Origin: Bacteroidales bacterium UBA6192 | Lineage (GTDB): Bacteria > Bacteroidota > Bacteroidia > Bacteroidales > F082 | DNA length: 55,531 bases | Assembly: GCA_002422725.1 (NCBI GenBank) | Contig: DITE01000014.1 | Span: forward strand, 7,385 to 62,915 | Reading direction: 5' to 3' | In this document: positions 36,801 to 46,244 of the stretch, piece after piece | Layout of the letters: each line of letters begins with the position of its first letter | How positions within the stretch are numbered: the first letter of the stretch is position 1 | Translations under genes and position numbers: made by a program | The notes under the pieces: generated by a model | Databases searched by the model: none | What the model saw: only the letters and a program-made list of their open reading frames with translations | Told to the model about the DNA's origin: nothing

Positions 36801-38013
36801 TGTCCTCTAAAATGGAGCGAATACTGAATCCTGTAAGCCTGGACGATGGATTTGGGGTCCTGCCAAGTGTTTTAAATCTGTTTGCCTTCAAATCAAACAT
36901 ATTGATTCCCTGCCCGGCTGTTCCAATCCACAAAATTCCGGTTTTGTCTAACAACAGGCTTGAAATGATATTATAACTAAGAGATTTAGGTTTGAGCGGA
37001 TCGTGCTGGAAATAAGTATAGTGAATTGTTGAAGGATCAAAGTGCATCAGACCCGCGGATGTTCCCAACCAAAGACGGTTGTCATAATCTTCTACAATGA
37101 AATTTATACTTCCCCAACTATAACGAAATACCTCATATTGATTTGGATAGAACGCATAGTTTCCGGAATTCCGGTCAAATTTCACAAGACCACTTTGAGT
37201 ACCTATCCAAAGTTCCCCCGCATGGCATAAATGCATGGAGCTTATTCTGTGAGCTCCCGGCATTTCAAGTGCTTCCGGATGTTTGGTGTCAAATAGGGTC
37301 GTTGTGAATGAATTATTTGCTTTATGATATTGATTAAGCCCGTTTTCTGTTCCAACCCACAGCACTTCATTCTCATCAAAGAGAAGAGTGGTAACCAAAT
37401 TACTGCTTAAGCTCTGATTGTCAGCCGGATCATTCAGAAATTGATTGTAGCTGTAGTTGCAGCCACTTTCGCCATCAACCAGTATTTGAATTAGCCCGTC
37501 ACCTTTGGTGCCTATCCAGATTGTTCCATCAGCGGCCTCTGCTATAAAAGTAATTTCGTTGGTTGTTAACTTTTCGCCTGATTCCTTTACCATCGGAACT
37601 CTGCAAAATAATTCATCATCTCTTTGAAAAACGCTAACATCACCTGACATAGAACCTGTCCAGATACGGCCCCGGCTGTCTTCAAAAAGTCTGTTAATAT
37701 AGTTGTTGGCTATTGTATTGGAATCGAATGGGTTGTGTTGATATACCACAAAATTATAGCCATCGAAGCGGTTCAAACCATCCTTGGTTCCAAACCACAT
37801 GAACCCTTTGCTGTCTTGAATGATGGCAAAAACGGCATTCTGCGACAAGCCATCATTGATATTTAAGTGCCTGAAGCTGATGTTTTGGGCTGTGGAATAT
37901 GTGAACATGCCCAAACAGAATACCGCACAAAAAATAATTCTAATCCACCCGTGAGTGGTTTTTTTTCGTGAAGTGAACAAAATGCCAATGTGGCTCAATA
38001 GAAAATTAGTCAA
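33832..38013 (-). CDS. Hybrid two-component system regulator (HTCS)
   Basis: A membrane sensor-kinase-regulator of 1393 residues. A signal/anchor segment near 26-43 (IIFCAVFCLGMFTYSTAQ) is followed by about a dozen Reg_prop propeller repeats (WFGTKDGLNRFDGYN and similar, ~45-740). Next come a Y_Y_Y domain (~760-830), a membrane helix (~838-858), HisKA (NISHEFRTPLTLVL), HATPase_c (DNGIGIPHDKL), a receiver (SDVMMPLMDGYTF) and a C-terminal AraC-type DNA-binding domain (GTIAEICYQMGFNDQAYFSRAFKKQFG). This family usually senses oligosaccharide breakdown products and controls a polysaccharide-utilisation locus. No susC/susD pair or glycoside hydrolase is in the window, so its target is elsewhere. 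Confidence 0.95.
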   Translation of the reverse strand: MTNFLLSHIGILFTSRKKTTHGWIRIIFCAVFCLGMFTYSTAQNISFRHLNINDGLSQNAVFAIIQDSKGFMWFGTKDGLNRFDGYNFVVYQHNPFDSNTIANNYINRLFEDSRGRIWTGSMSGDVSVFQRDDELFCRVPMVKESGEKLTTNEITFIAEAADGTIWIGTKGDGLIQILVDGESGCNYSYNQFLNDPADNQSLSSNLVTTLLFDENEVLWVGTENGLNQYHKANNSFTTTLFDTKHPEALEMPGAHRISSMHLCHAGELWIGTQSGLVKFDRNSGNYAFYPNQYEVFRYSWGSINFIVEDYDNRLWLGTSAGLMHFDPSTIHYTYFQHDPLKPKSLSYNIISSLLLDKTGILWIGTAGQGINMFDLKANRFKTLGRTPNPSSRLTGFSIRSILEDRSGDLWISADVLYRWNRRSGKLESFETTSDRPDDFGNTDAYSMIQAADGLLWLASTQGLFRYNPVTNQARLFAHTPGNDEGLLFQEVNAVFEARDNSIWIATHNYFSKLTDKQAGTFQHFRYYPSDHAQSISRPVVFQDVDGIFWLGTAVGLVRFDPTDQSIIIYRNDPANKASLSNNLVKSILADPFLPETYLWIGTSGGLNKFNFRAGTFEHYTIREGLPNDVVYGILPDEEGNLWLSTNKGLSRFNPKNKTFRNFDVNDGLQSNEFNTGAYYRSKTGELFFGGINGLNYFYPQEVVDNLHIPPVVLTRLKIGDQYITPKNRPDLLKQSIQETTALTLRYDDVLTFEYAALDYSAPEKNQYAYKLENFNQDWIYAGSIRAATFTNLPPGKYTFRVKASNNDGIWNETGLAVALIITPPWWSTWWAYLIYGLLLVSLLLRVRRYELKRIKLKNQLKVEIVETETLRKLDQMKSQFFANISHEFRTPLTLVLGQVESVMSSGIDIKEKAKLQIANKNARRLLKLINQLLDLSKLEAGSMELNTGKYNIVSFLKSLFYSFESLANSRNISLHFESDHPSLFVLFDPDKLEIIVNNLLSNAFKFVGDNGEIKVAVSKANDEQITIKVIDNGIGIPHDKLPHIFDRFYQVDSSVTREHEGTGIGLALTKELVELHKGAISVSSQLGEGTTFCITFSLALPDSSTEIENESIALHDFVDRDTEKDYSPIQFLESGREPGETSRSIILIVEDNNDVRAYIREQLEATYHIIEAENGEIGSMQANKTIPDLIISDVMMPLMDGYTFCKLIRSNELTSHIPIIMLTAKAGLDDRIEGLETGVDAYLTKPFNAKELRASVRNLLSQREQLRKRFSKASIIRPSEVTTVSVDQAFLEKTIKMIEYHFDKPQFSNEVLAETMNMSVSQLNRKLNALLGQPAGQLIRSMRLQRAAQLLEQKAGTIAEICYQMGFNDQAYFSRAFKKQFGCSPSEYKLEKD

Positions 38014-38094
38014 TTGGTTGATTATGTTTAGCTCAATGGATATATAATGATCTTACTTCTGAAGCATATCGTTCAAAACAATTTAGTTCACCAT

Positions 38095-38112
38095 CCACTA
38101 CAAATATAGTGG
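38095..38112 (-). promoter_or_regulatory. Inverted repeat over the -7 element of the HTCS gene
   Basis: The plus-strand palindrome CCACTA-6 nt-TAGTGG (38095-38112) contains, on the minus strand, TATATTTG (38101-38108), a perfect TAnnTTTG element 88 bp before the HTCS start. The arms could be an operator or autoregulatory site. No -33 TTG is clear. Confidence 0.42.
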
Positions 38113-38272
38113 AATTTTTGTTTGGCTGATAACTGCTAAGTTTATCAACCGTCCTATGGGGTATGTATTCTGATTTTTATTGGTCAGGGAATTCTTACAG
38201 GGAAATTGTTGAACTTGGCAGGAGCAGCAAGAAGAAAAAATACAGGGAACGTGAAAACGGAGGATTTTTCAC

Positions 38273-38297
38273 AAAAAAAGGAGGCAATGCTGCCCCC
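38273..38297 (-). terminator. Terminator of tRNA-Asn
   Basis: Read on the minus strand, GGGGGCA / TGCCTCC forms a 7-bp stem with one mismatch and a 4-nt loop, followed by seven T residues. Confidence 0.75.
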
Positions 38298-38301
38298 TTT
38301 C

Positions 38302-38378
38302 TGGCTCCCCCTGCTGGACTTGAACCAGCGACCCTCTGATTAACAGTCAGATGCTCTGACCAACTGAGCTAAGGAGGA
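38302..38378 (-). tRNA. tRNA-Asn (anticodon GTT)
   Basis: A 77-nt gene on the minus strand with an encoded CCA end. The acceptor TCCTCCT pairs with AGGGGGA. The anticodon arm TCTGA/TCAGA encloses CTGTTAA, giving GTT (Asn). The T-loop TTCAAGT and the D arm (GCTC...GAGC) are normal. A terminator follows directly. A broken copy of this gene lies at 17013-17113. Confidence 0.95.
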
Positions 38379-38539
38379 ATATATTTTATTTTTCTGTTCG
38401 ATTCCTTTGATTGTCCACCTGAGGCGGCAAAGCACGAATTTCTCATTTAAGAGGGTGCAAAAATACAGGTTTTTAGCTTACATCCAAGTGTTTTTGAATT
38501 TTTTTTGTGTCCCGGTTAACCATTCCTTGCCAGCACCCA

Positions 38540-41323
38540 TCAGTGTGCTTCCAGCCAGTTGGTGCCTGTGCTCATTTCAACCACCACCGGCACATCAAGC
38601 TTCAGGGCTTCCTTCATGCCTTGCTGAACCAGTGGCCCTAATGCTTCAAGCTCGGGTTTATACACATCAAACACCAGTTCGTCGTGCACCTGCAATATCA
38701 TTTTTGACCGCATTGCCAGCTGTTCCATCTCGCGGTGAATGCGGATCATGGCAATTTTGATCATGTCGGCCGATGAGCCCTGGATGGGAGCATTGATGGC
38801 GTTGCGTTCGGCAAAACCCCGCACCACACTGTTCGATGAGTTGATGTCGCGAAGAAATCTCCGCCTTCCCAACATGGTTTCCACATAACCGTGTTTGCGG
38901 GCAAACTCAATCTGCGTGTTCATGTACGCCTTTATTCCGGGATATTCCCTGAAATAATTCCCTATGATGGCCGAGGCTTCTTTACGGGGGATTCCGAGCC
39001 TTTCAGAAAGCCCGAATGCACTGATGCCATAGATGATGCCAAAGTTCACCATCTTGGCATTGCGCCTCATATCGCGATCCACCTCTCCGAGTTCAACCCC
39101 ATACACTTTGGCTGCTGTGGCGGTGTGGATATCCAAACCCTGACCGAAAGCCTCTAACATCCCTTTGTCGCCACTCAGGTGAGCTATGATGCGGAGTTCG
39201 ATCTGCGAATAGTCGGCAGCCAGCAGAATGTAATCTTCGTTTCTGGGAACAAAAGCCTTACGTATTTCACGCCCCCGCTCGGTGCGGATGGGAATATTCT
39301 GCAGGTTGGGGTTGGTCGAGCTCAGACGCCCTGTGGCTGCAACGGCCTGATTGTAGTTCGTGTGGATACGCTTGTCGCGCGGGTTTACCAGATCGGGCAA
39401 AGCATCAACATAAGTCGACTTGAGTTTGGTTAAAGAACGGTAATCCAGTATCATTTGAACAATCGGATGATCGTGCAACATGCGGGTCAGCACATCCTCA
39501 CCGGTGGGATATTGCCCGGTCTTGGTCAACTTCGCATTGGACGACAGCCCGAGGCGCTCGAACAGAATTTCACCCAATTGCTTGGGCGAACCGATATTAA
39601 AGCTTGTACCCGCCTGGCTAAAGATGTCGCTTTCGAGCTGGATAATTTCGGTGCCCAGACCATCTCCTATTATTTTTAGTGATGCCGTATCGATGTTCAC
39701 CCCCTCGCCTTCCATTTCGGCAAGCACCGGGAGCAAAGGCATCTCGATCTCATGGAAAAGTTTGTTTGCTCCCTGTTTCTCCAGCAGGGGTTCGAGTTTT
39801 TGCCTGAGCTGAAGAGTAACATCGGCATCTTCGGCAGCATATTCTTTGATGATTTCCAGGTCAACATCGCGCATACTACCCTGCGACTTTCCTTTCTTCC
39901 CAATCAGGCTTTCGATGGAAACAGGTGTATAATTGAGGTAGGTAGCTGCCAGGTAATCCATGTTGTGCCTTTGGTCGGGCTCAATCAGGTAATGGGCAAT
40001 CATGGTGTCGAAAAGGGGTCCTTTAACATGGATATCGTACCATTTGAGTACCGACATATCGTATTTCAGGTTTTGTCCGGTCTTTTCGATGGTTTCACTT
40101 TCGAGCAAAGGCTTGAAATGGCTGAGGATGCTGCAGGCCTCGTGATAATTTGCAGGCAGGGGTATATACCAGGCCTCACCCGGCTCAACACAAAACGAAA
40201 TCCCTACCAGTTCGGCATTGTGGGCATCCAGATCGGTTGTTTCGGTGTCGAAACAAACATTGGCATGTTTCAGCAGCTTGGCCGAAAGGGCTTTTATTTC
40301 GGTGAGATCCACAACAAGGTGATAGCGGTGTGGGCTATTGCTGATGTCTTTTTTTTCGGTCTGATCAACCGGCTGATCACCGGCAGGTTCCGACTCGCTG
40401 AAGAGATCAGCAGAAGGTTTTTCAACTGCATGTTGTTTGTCATCATCCCCAAACACCCTTTTGGCAAAGGTCCTGAACTCGAGCTCATCGAACAGTTTGA
40501 CTAATTTTTCCTTGTCGGGCGATTCGATCCGGAGTGCTTTTTCATCAAATTCGATGGGAACCCGGGTAATGATTGTCGCCAGTTGCTTCGATTGCAGTCC
40601 CTGACTGGCAAACGCTTCGAGGTTTTCGCGTAATTTGCCTTTCAGATCAGCGGTGTTGGCCAGCAAATTCTCCATCGAATCGTAATCGGCAATGAGTTTT
40701 ATGGCTGTTTTCTCGCCTACGCCGGGTATGCCGGGTATATTGTCTGACGCATCGCCCCATAAGCCGAGTATGTCAATCAACTGTTCGGGTCTTTTTATAC
40801 CGTAACGTGTACACACCTCATCAACGCCCCATATTTCGGGTTTTTCGCCACCGCGCGATGGTTTGTACATCCGGATTTTGTCTGATACCAATTGCCCGAA
40901 ATCCTTATCCGGAGTCATCATAAAGACTTCAAATCCATCAGCTTCAGCTTTTTTAGCAAGTGTCCCGATCACATCATCGGCTTCGTAGCCATCCACCATC
41001 AGCAAGGGGATGTTGAATCCTTTGATCAGTTCGATGATGTAGGGCAGCGACAAGGCCAGGTCTTCCGGCATTTTCTCGCGGTTGGCTTTATAATCGGTGA
41101 AATCGATATGGCGTTGTGTTGGTGCAATGGTATCGAATGCTACACCAATATGGGAGGGTTTTTCGCTCTTGATAACCTCTATCAGGGTGTTGGCGAAACC
41201 CAGTATAGCCGAGGTGTTCAATCCTTTTGAATTGATCCGTGGATTCTTGTTTAATGCAAAAAACGCCCTGTAAATCAATGCCATGGCATCGAGAAGAAAA
41301 AGTCTGGGTTGTTGATCTGCCAT
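38540..41323 (-). CDS. polA: DNA polymerase I
   Basis: A protein of 927 residues with all three activities. The 5'-3' exonuclease (1-~295) shows FLLDAMALIYRAFF, DGYEADDVIGTLA and LGLWGDASDNIPGIPGVGEKTA. The 3'-5' exonuclease (~345-520) keeps the metal ligands in FDTETTDLD, QNLKYDMSVL and YAAEDADVT, so proofreading should be active. The polymerase domain has ATGRLSSTNPNLQNIPIR, AADYSQIELRIIAH, the O-helix RRNAKMVNFGIIYG with Phe at the sugar-selecting site, and QVHDELVFDV. It is a standard single-copy chromosomal gene for repair and Okazaki-fragment processing. The linker at ~300-330 is acidic and variable. Confidence 0.97.
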   Translation of the reverse strand: MADQQPRLFLLDAMALIYRAFFALNKNPRINSKGLNTSAILGFANTLIEVIKSEKPSHIGVAFDTIAPTQRHIDFTDYKANREKMPEDLALSLPYIIELIKGFNIPLLMVDGYEADDVIGTLAKKAEADGFEVFMMTPDKDFGQLVSDKIRMYKPSRGGEKPEIWGVDEVCTRYGIKRPEQLIDILGLWGDASDNIPGIPGVGEKTAIKLIADYDSMENLLANTADLKGKLRENLEAFASQGLQSKQLATIITRVPIEFDEKALRIESPDKEKLVKLFDELEFRTFAKRVFGDDDKQHAVEKPSADLFSESEPAGDQPVDQTEKKDISNSPHRYHLVVDLTEIKALSAKLLKHANVCFDTETTDLDAHNAELVGISFCVEPGEAWYIPLPANYHEACSILSHFKPLLESETIEKTGQNLKYDMSVLKWYDIHVKGPLFDTMIAHYLIEPDQRHNMDYLAATYLNYTPVSIESLIGKKGKSQGSMRDVDLEIIKEYAAEDADVTLQLRQKLEPLLEKQGANKLFHEIEMPLLPVLAEMEGEGVNIDTASLKIIGDGLGTEIIQLESDIFSQAGTSFNIGSPKQLGEILFERLGLSSNAKLTKTGQYPTGEDVLTRMLHDHPIVQMILDYRSLTKLKSTYVDALPDLVNPRDKRIHTNYNQAVAATGRLSSTNPNLQNIPIRTERGREIRKAFVPRNEDYILLAADYSQIELRIIAHLSGDKGMLEAFGQGLDIHTATAAKVYGVELGEVDRDMRRNAKMVNFGIIYGISAFGLSERLGIPRKEASAIIGNYFREYPGIKAYMNTQIEFARKHGYVETMLGRRRFLRDINSSNSVVRGFAERNAINAPIQGSSADMIKIAMIRIHREMEQLAMRSKMILQVHDELVFDVYKPELEALGPLVQQGMKEALKLDVPVVVEMSTGTNWLEAH

Positions 41324-41424
41324 GCTATCGAAGTAAGTTTATAGTAATGAATTGATTGATTTTACAACGCTCCCGGTTAATGATTCCTCGTAACCCGCTT
41401 CATGAGCGTATCTTCGGTCAGAAA

Positions 41425-43593
41425 CTACGATTCCTTAATAATCGTCATTTCTTCAATCAGATGAGTGGCACCAGCGAGTTTATCGATGATGAAAAGCACA
41501 TAACGGATATCGACCGAAATATTGCGGCTCATAGCCGGATCATACATCAGATCGCTCATGGTTCCTTCCCAGCAGCGGTCGAAGTTGATACCAACCATAT
41601 GCCCGTCGGCATTCAGCACCGGACTTCCTGAATTTCCGCCCGTGGTATGGTTCGATGCGGCAAAAGCCACCCTGATCTGACCCGATGCATCAGCATACTG
41701 GCCAAAATCCTGGTTGTTGTAAAGTGTTTTTAGTTTTTCATCAACCACATAGTCATACACATCAGGGTCTTCTTTTTCCATGATGCCTTTCAATGTGGTG
41801 TAATGGCTATAATAAACGGCATCGGCCGCCTGATATCCTTCTACTTTTCCATAGGCCACCCGCAGGGTAAAGTTGGCATCAGGGTAAAAGCGTTTGTCCG
41901 ATTGCATTTCCATGAGACCTTGCATATAGATCCGTTGAAGGCTGTCGATACTGGCATTGATTTGTCCGATAGGAACCTGGATTTTTTGTGCATAAAAATC
42001 TCTCATACTGCTGGCAATCTCAAAAGCAGGATCTTCTGTTATTTTTTTTAGATTGCGAAGCGAGAAATTATTCAAAACGTCCAGCACTTTTTTTGGTGAT
42101 GTAAACATGGATTTGCCGAAAAGGTCGTTGACAAAGGCATGATAATCGCCTTTGTAAGAATCGTTTATCTTATTCAGAAAATCCGGCCTGAAGTCACGGT
42201 TTTGGTTTTCATCATACAGTTTGAGAAGCGCATTTGCCACTTCCATATCAATGGGTTGGTGGTAGTCCTTGAAAAAAGCCTCGGTTTGTTTTTTCAGGTT
42301 ATCAATCAGTCCATCCATCTTAGCTGCATCAGCGTTGGCTTTCATGCTTTCATCCACCAGTGGCCTGAACCGGTTGGCAAATGCAATCAGTTCGACACCC
42401 ATGCCGGCTTCGCTGATGTAGTCAGCAGCCAGCGTGATGGGCTCAAGCCGGGAATAGGCATTTTCGAAAGCCGGAATAATCATTCCGTATTTGTTGTGTC
42501 TGATTTCATTTTCTGACGCCCAGGCGATAAATTCCTGCTCTGTGTGCTGTTTTCTCTCGATTCCGTTCAACCGTTTGATCCCCTTTGTTTCGCCAATCAT
42601 TTTCTTCCATGCATTGGCCACACGGGCATCTTTGGCAGCATACTGAATGCGGATTTTCGGATCAGTTAAGGAGTAACGTTTAAAAACCTCAAGCCTGGTA
42701 TCGCGCAGTGCAATTTTGTGCGGATTGCCAACTTCGGTGGTTTGTCTTACTCCGAACGAAGGGATGTACTGCCGGGTACGGGCAGGATATCCAAAAACGA
42801 ATGTAAAGTCGTTTTCATCTACTCCGTTGAGCGAAATTGGGATATGATAGGCCGGTTTGAAGGGGATATTCTCCCCATTGTATTCAGCGGGTTTCCCGTC
42901 TTTCCCCACATAGATTCTGAAGACGGAAAAGTCACCAGTGTGCCGTGGCCACATCCAGTTGTCGGTGTCGCCACCGAATTTACCAATATTCGATGGAGGG
43001 GCACCCACAAGACGAATGTCTTTAAACGTTTGGGTATAAAGCATATAATACTGATTGCCCTGATAAAACGGCCTTACCGAAGTTTCGTAGCCCGATTCTT
43101 TGCCGGATGCTTCGGTTAATTTTTTACTGTTCTCGCGTATCACCGCACTTCTGACAGCTTCGGTCATCTCGGGCGTAACCCCTTCCAACATTCGTGTGGT
43201 AACATCTTCCATTTTCATCAGCATGGTTGCCGTGAGACCGGGATTCGGCAGTTCGTCGGCCAGGCTCATTGCCCAGAACCCATAAGTCAGGTAATCGTTT
43301 TCAACACTGCTGTGTTTCTGTATTTCGTTGTAACCGCAATGATGGTTGGTAAATAGCAACCCTTTGTCTGAAACAATCTCGCCGGTGCAACCCCCACCAA
43401 AAAGTACGATGGCGTCTTTAAGGCTCGAATGGTTGACCGAGTAAATATCTTCGGCAGTGATTCGCATGCCCATTTCCTTCATTTCCTGCTCGTTGAGTTG
43501 TTGAAGTAGCATGGGTATCCACATACCTTCGCCGGCAGTCAACATCGTGAATGACGCAAGGTACAAGCTTAAGGATAAAATCAGTTTTCTCAT
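41425..43593 (-). CDS. S46 dipeptidyl-peptidase, DPP11-type (Asp/Glu-specific)
   Basis: A protein of 722 residues with a signal peptide (LILSLSLYLASFTMLTAGEG). S46 catalytic features are present: His85 in FTNHHCGY, the aspartate in GGDTDNWMWPRHTGDF, and the serine in TTGGNSGSPVL. Exactly 18 residues after that serine the sequence is FDRCWEGTMSD. An arginine at this place (Arg673 in Porphyromonas DPP11) selects acidic P1 residues, whereas DPP7 has glycine. The enzyme should release N-terminal dipeptides in the periplasm during peptide feeding. It stands alone between polA and the TonB receptor. Active-site assignment rests on family knowledge plus the visible spacing. Confidence 0.92.
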   Translation of the reverse strand: MRKLILSLSLYLASFTMLTAGEGMWIPMLLQQLNEQEMKEMGMRITAEDIYSVNHSSLKDAIVLFGGGCTGEIVSDKGLLFTNHHCGYNEIQKHSSVENDYLTYGFWAMSLADELPNPGLTATMLMKMEDVTTRMLEGVTPEMTEAVRSAVIRENSKKLTEASGKESGYETSVRPFYQGNQYYMLYTQTFKDIRLVGAPPSNIGKFGGDTDNWMWPRHTGDFSVFRIYVGKDGKPAEYNGENIPFKPAYHIPISLNGVDENDFTFVFGYPARTRQYIPSFGVRQTTEVGNPHKIALRDTRLEVFKRYSLTDPKIRIQYAAKDARVANAWKKMIGETKGIKRLNGIERKQHTEQEFIAWASENEIRHNKYGMIIPAFENAYSRLEPITLAADYISEAGMGVELIAFANRFRPLVDESMKANADAAKMDGLIDNLKKQTEAFFKDYHQPIDMEVANALLKLYDENQNRDFRPDFLNKINDSYKGDYHAFVNDLFGKSMFTSPKKVLDVLNNFSLRNLKKITEDPAFEIASSMRDFYAQKIQVPIGQINASIDSLQRIYMQGLMEMQSDKRFYPDANFTLRVAYGKVEGYQAADAVYYSHYTTLKGIMEKEDPDVYDYVVDEKLKTLYNNQDFGQYADASGQIRVAFAASNHTTGGNSGSPVLNADGHMVGINFDRCWEGTMSDLMYDPAMSRNISVDIRYVLFIIDKLAGATHLIEEMTIIKES

Positions 43594-43802
43594 AGGGGAT
43601 AGATTTTGGTGTAAAATTAACCCAAATTGTGCTTTAATCGTGCATTTTCATCCTGAAATTGACATTCTGCTAATTGTCTGGAAGGTGAATGGATTCTTAT
43701 GTTGGGGGAGAAGTATAGCAACAAGCAGTGGCGAAAAGCCCATGCAGGATGAAAAAACACGATTTTCCGAAAAGGTGTCGGGATAAATCATTTCATTACG
43801 GC

Positions 43803-46163
43803 TTATTGCAGCATATTTCCCATGCGCAGGCCCAGTGTTATACTTCTGGGTTGTGCAGGCCCGTAAATATAACTGGGGTCGCGGCCAAAACCACTGTCAA
43901 AATCGTCCTGAAAGGCATTCAGCAAGTTTTTGACCCCTGCATACACTTCAATACTATTGCCATTGGAATGGATCATGTAACTTACTTTCATACTCAGATC
44001 GAAGAATGAGGGGCTTTTTCTGAGCACACCGGTTTCCTGATCAACAATCATTGGACCATAGTATGGAATCAGCATACTTCCTGTATGCACACCGGTGAGT
44101 ACAATGGCCAGTTTTTTGGCAGGATTCCAGTCTGCTGTCACAAAGCCGTATGTTTCGGGGGTCCTCAGAAATCTTTTCTCATCAAACTCACGGGCTTCAC
44201 TATAACGGCTGCTTTGCCATGTAAAACCCGAGCTGAACGATAGGTCCGGTGAAGGGATCAGGTTGATTTCCAGGTTCAGCCCGCCCACACTGGCTCCCTT
44301 GGCATTGGTACGGGTATACATTACCACACCCTGATCGTCGGTGGGCGAAATGTCGTAGGCAAAAGGGTCAGTCAAACCGGTGTAGAAGCCTTCAACAAGC
44401 AAATTGGCACTGGTTTTACCCAGTTTTTTATTGAAATCGAACGAGGCCATCAGGGTATTGCTCTTTTCCTGTCGCAGCCCGGGTGCATTGCGATGGATCA
44501 CCCTGCGCGATGCCGATGCCTGGGTGTGCAGGTCTTCGTTGAAAATCTGCGGCGGGCGGTAACCCTGACCAAATGACAGCCTGAATTGCAAATATTCACT
44601 TATATTGTACAAAGTTGCAATCCGGGGAGTGAGAACCCCCGAGGAGAGGTCGTTGCTTCGGTCGTCGAGATTGATGATGGTGTAGTAGTCGTAACGTGCA
44701 CCGAGTGAAAGTTTTACCTGATTGATCCATTGCTCATACTGTAAAAACAACCCGGCCGTGTTGATGTTTTGACGGGCGGTGACGGTGTTTTCGGAATGAG
44801 GTATTTCCTGAATGGTGTCGTCTGCAACAATGGCCTGACTAAGATCGGGGTATCCAAGCTTTTTGTCCAACAGCCTGTTTCCGGTGTTGTCGATTCCAAC
44901 TACCAGGGAGTTTCCATCAAGACCAAGCTTATATTGAAAACCCGAATGATGGGTAAAATCGGTGGTGTGTCCGTAATCGGCAAGCGAACGGTTTGCGCCA
45001 TAATACGAATCACGGTCAACTGTTTGTACCGAGGCATGAATGGTCAGGAGATCGTTTTTCCTGACAAACAGTTCATAATTCAGGCTTCCTGAAAGTATGC
45101 CATGCCTCAGCGACTCGGCTATATCTGCTTCATGCTCGGGATAATCAAAGCGGTTGCCGCCCCTTCGGTATTCGTTGACATGGAAAAAGTCAGCCGTCAA
45201 CTTTCCCTTATAACCTATACGTTGATAGAAGCGGGCACCTAGTGTTGTGTTTTTCAATAGAGTAAGTTCCGAAATATCATCTTCATTGGCATCAAAAGGC
45301 TGACGGTTGCGATAAAAACCAAATAGACTGAGACCAGTTTTGTAGTCATCAGAAACAAGGGATGTGTTGAAGTTGATGTGGTTATCCAAAGCAGGTTGAT
45401 CGAATCCAACACCAACCAATCCTGTCGCAAGTCCAATTTCATAGGTGCGCGATAAAGGGTCTTTCATTTTCAGGTTAATGGTTCCGGCAATGGCGTTTCC
45501 ACCATACAGGGCAGAACCACCGCCACGAACCACTTCCACCTTTTCGATCATGTTCGCCGGGATAAGTTCAAGTCCATACAAGGCAGCAAGTCCGCTGAAG
45601 AGGGGTCGGCCATTGATCAGAATCTGTGAATAGGATCCTTCGAGCCCATTCATTCTTATCTGGTTAAAGCCACAGCTCTGGCAGTTGGTTTCCATGCGCA
45701 GGCCTGAACCAAAATTGAGACCTTCGCTGAGGGTAACAGCCTGTGCAGCATCGAAAAGCTTGGGATTGATGCTGTTGACGATGATCGAGCTCTCCGATCG
45801 GCGGGTTGCATCCTTATTGCCGGTAACCACAATTTCGTCCAGCCTGAGGGCGTCTTCCTGCAGATCAAAATTGATTTCCAGGGTCTTCCCGGCTTCTGTA
45901 ACAACAGTAATTTCTTGTGTTTTATAACCCAAAACTGTTGCCACAAGCGTTATCTGACCAACGGGGGCGTGAATTAAATGAAAATGGCCGGTTTGATCTG
46001 TTGAAGTACCCATGGCTGTGCCTTTCACAGCAATATTCACAAAGGGGATATGCTCTCCCTGCGAAACCACATGCCCGATAATGTTGGCGTCGGTTTTGCG
46101 CTGTGCCTGTATTGTATTGCCTAAGATAAAAAGTGATATAATGATAGCGATGATATTTTTCAT
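43803..46163 (-). CDS. TonB-dependent outer-membrane receptor (likely metal or metal-complex uptake)
   Basis: A protein of 786 residues. A signal peptide (IIAIIISLFILGNTIQAQ) is followed by a carboxypeptidase-regulatory-like domain (~27-115), a plug domain (DEIVVTGNKDATRR ... IEKVEVVRGGGSALYGGNAIAGTINL) and a 22-strand barrel ending in LGLRMGNMLQ. The plug has METNCQSCGFNQIRMNGLEG, a Cys-x-x-Cys variant of a motif common in Bacteroidota receptors of the FepA/CirA type. No SusD partner is next to it, so it is not a polysaccharide system. The upstream His-rich membrane protein (46245-46583) supports a transition-metal ligand; this is inference. Confidence 0.9.
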   Translation of the reverse strand: MKNIIAIIISLFILGNTIQAQRKTDANIIGHVVSQGEHIPFVNIAVKGTAMGTSTDQTGHFHLIHAPVGQITLVATVLGYKTQEITVVTEAGKTLEINFDLQEDALRLDEIVVTGNKDATRRSESSIIVNSINPKLFDAAQAVTLSEGLNFGSGLRMETNCQSCGFNQIRMNGLEGSYSQILINGRPLFSGLAALYGLELIPANMIEKVEVVRGGGSALYGGNAIAGTINLKMKDPLSRTYEIGLATGLVGVGFDQPALDNHINFNTSLVSDDYKTGLSLFGFYRNRQPFDANEDDISELTLLKNTTLGARFYQRIGYKGKLTADFFHVNEYRRGGNRFDYPEHEADIAESLRHGILSGSLNYELFVRKNDLLTIHASVQTVDRDSYYGANRSLADYGHTTDFTHHSGFQYKLGLDGNSLVVGIDNTGNRLLDKKLGYPDLSQAIVADDTIQEIPHSENTVTARQNINTAGLFLQYEQWINQVKLSLGARYDYYTIINLDDRSNDLSSGVLTPRIATLYNISEYLQFRLSFGQGYRPPQIFNEDLHTQASASRRVIHRNAPGLRQEKSNTLMASFDFNKKLGKTSANLLVEGFYTGLTDPFAYDISPTDDQGVVMYTRTNAKGASVGGLNLEINLIPSPDLSFSSGFTWQSSRYSEAREFDEKRFLRTPETYGFVTADWNPAKKLAIVLTGVHTGSMLIPYYGPMIVDQETGVLRKSPSFFDLSMKVSYMIHSNGNSIEVYAGVKNLLNAFQDDFDSGFGRDPSYIYGPAQPRSITLGLRMGNMLQ

Positions 46164-46244
46164 ATGGATATAAGAAATAGATGGTAATAATTAAATTTCA
46201 CGGCTTTATCAGCCGATATAAGTAAAAAAAATAGCTTTTGAAGG

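Noticed and set aside
33832..38013. A polysaccharide-utilisation locus around the HTCS
   Set aside because: No SusC/SusD pair or glycoside hydrolase lies within the window; the only TonB receptor, at 43803, lacks a SusD gene and has metal-type context.
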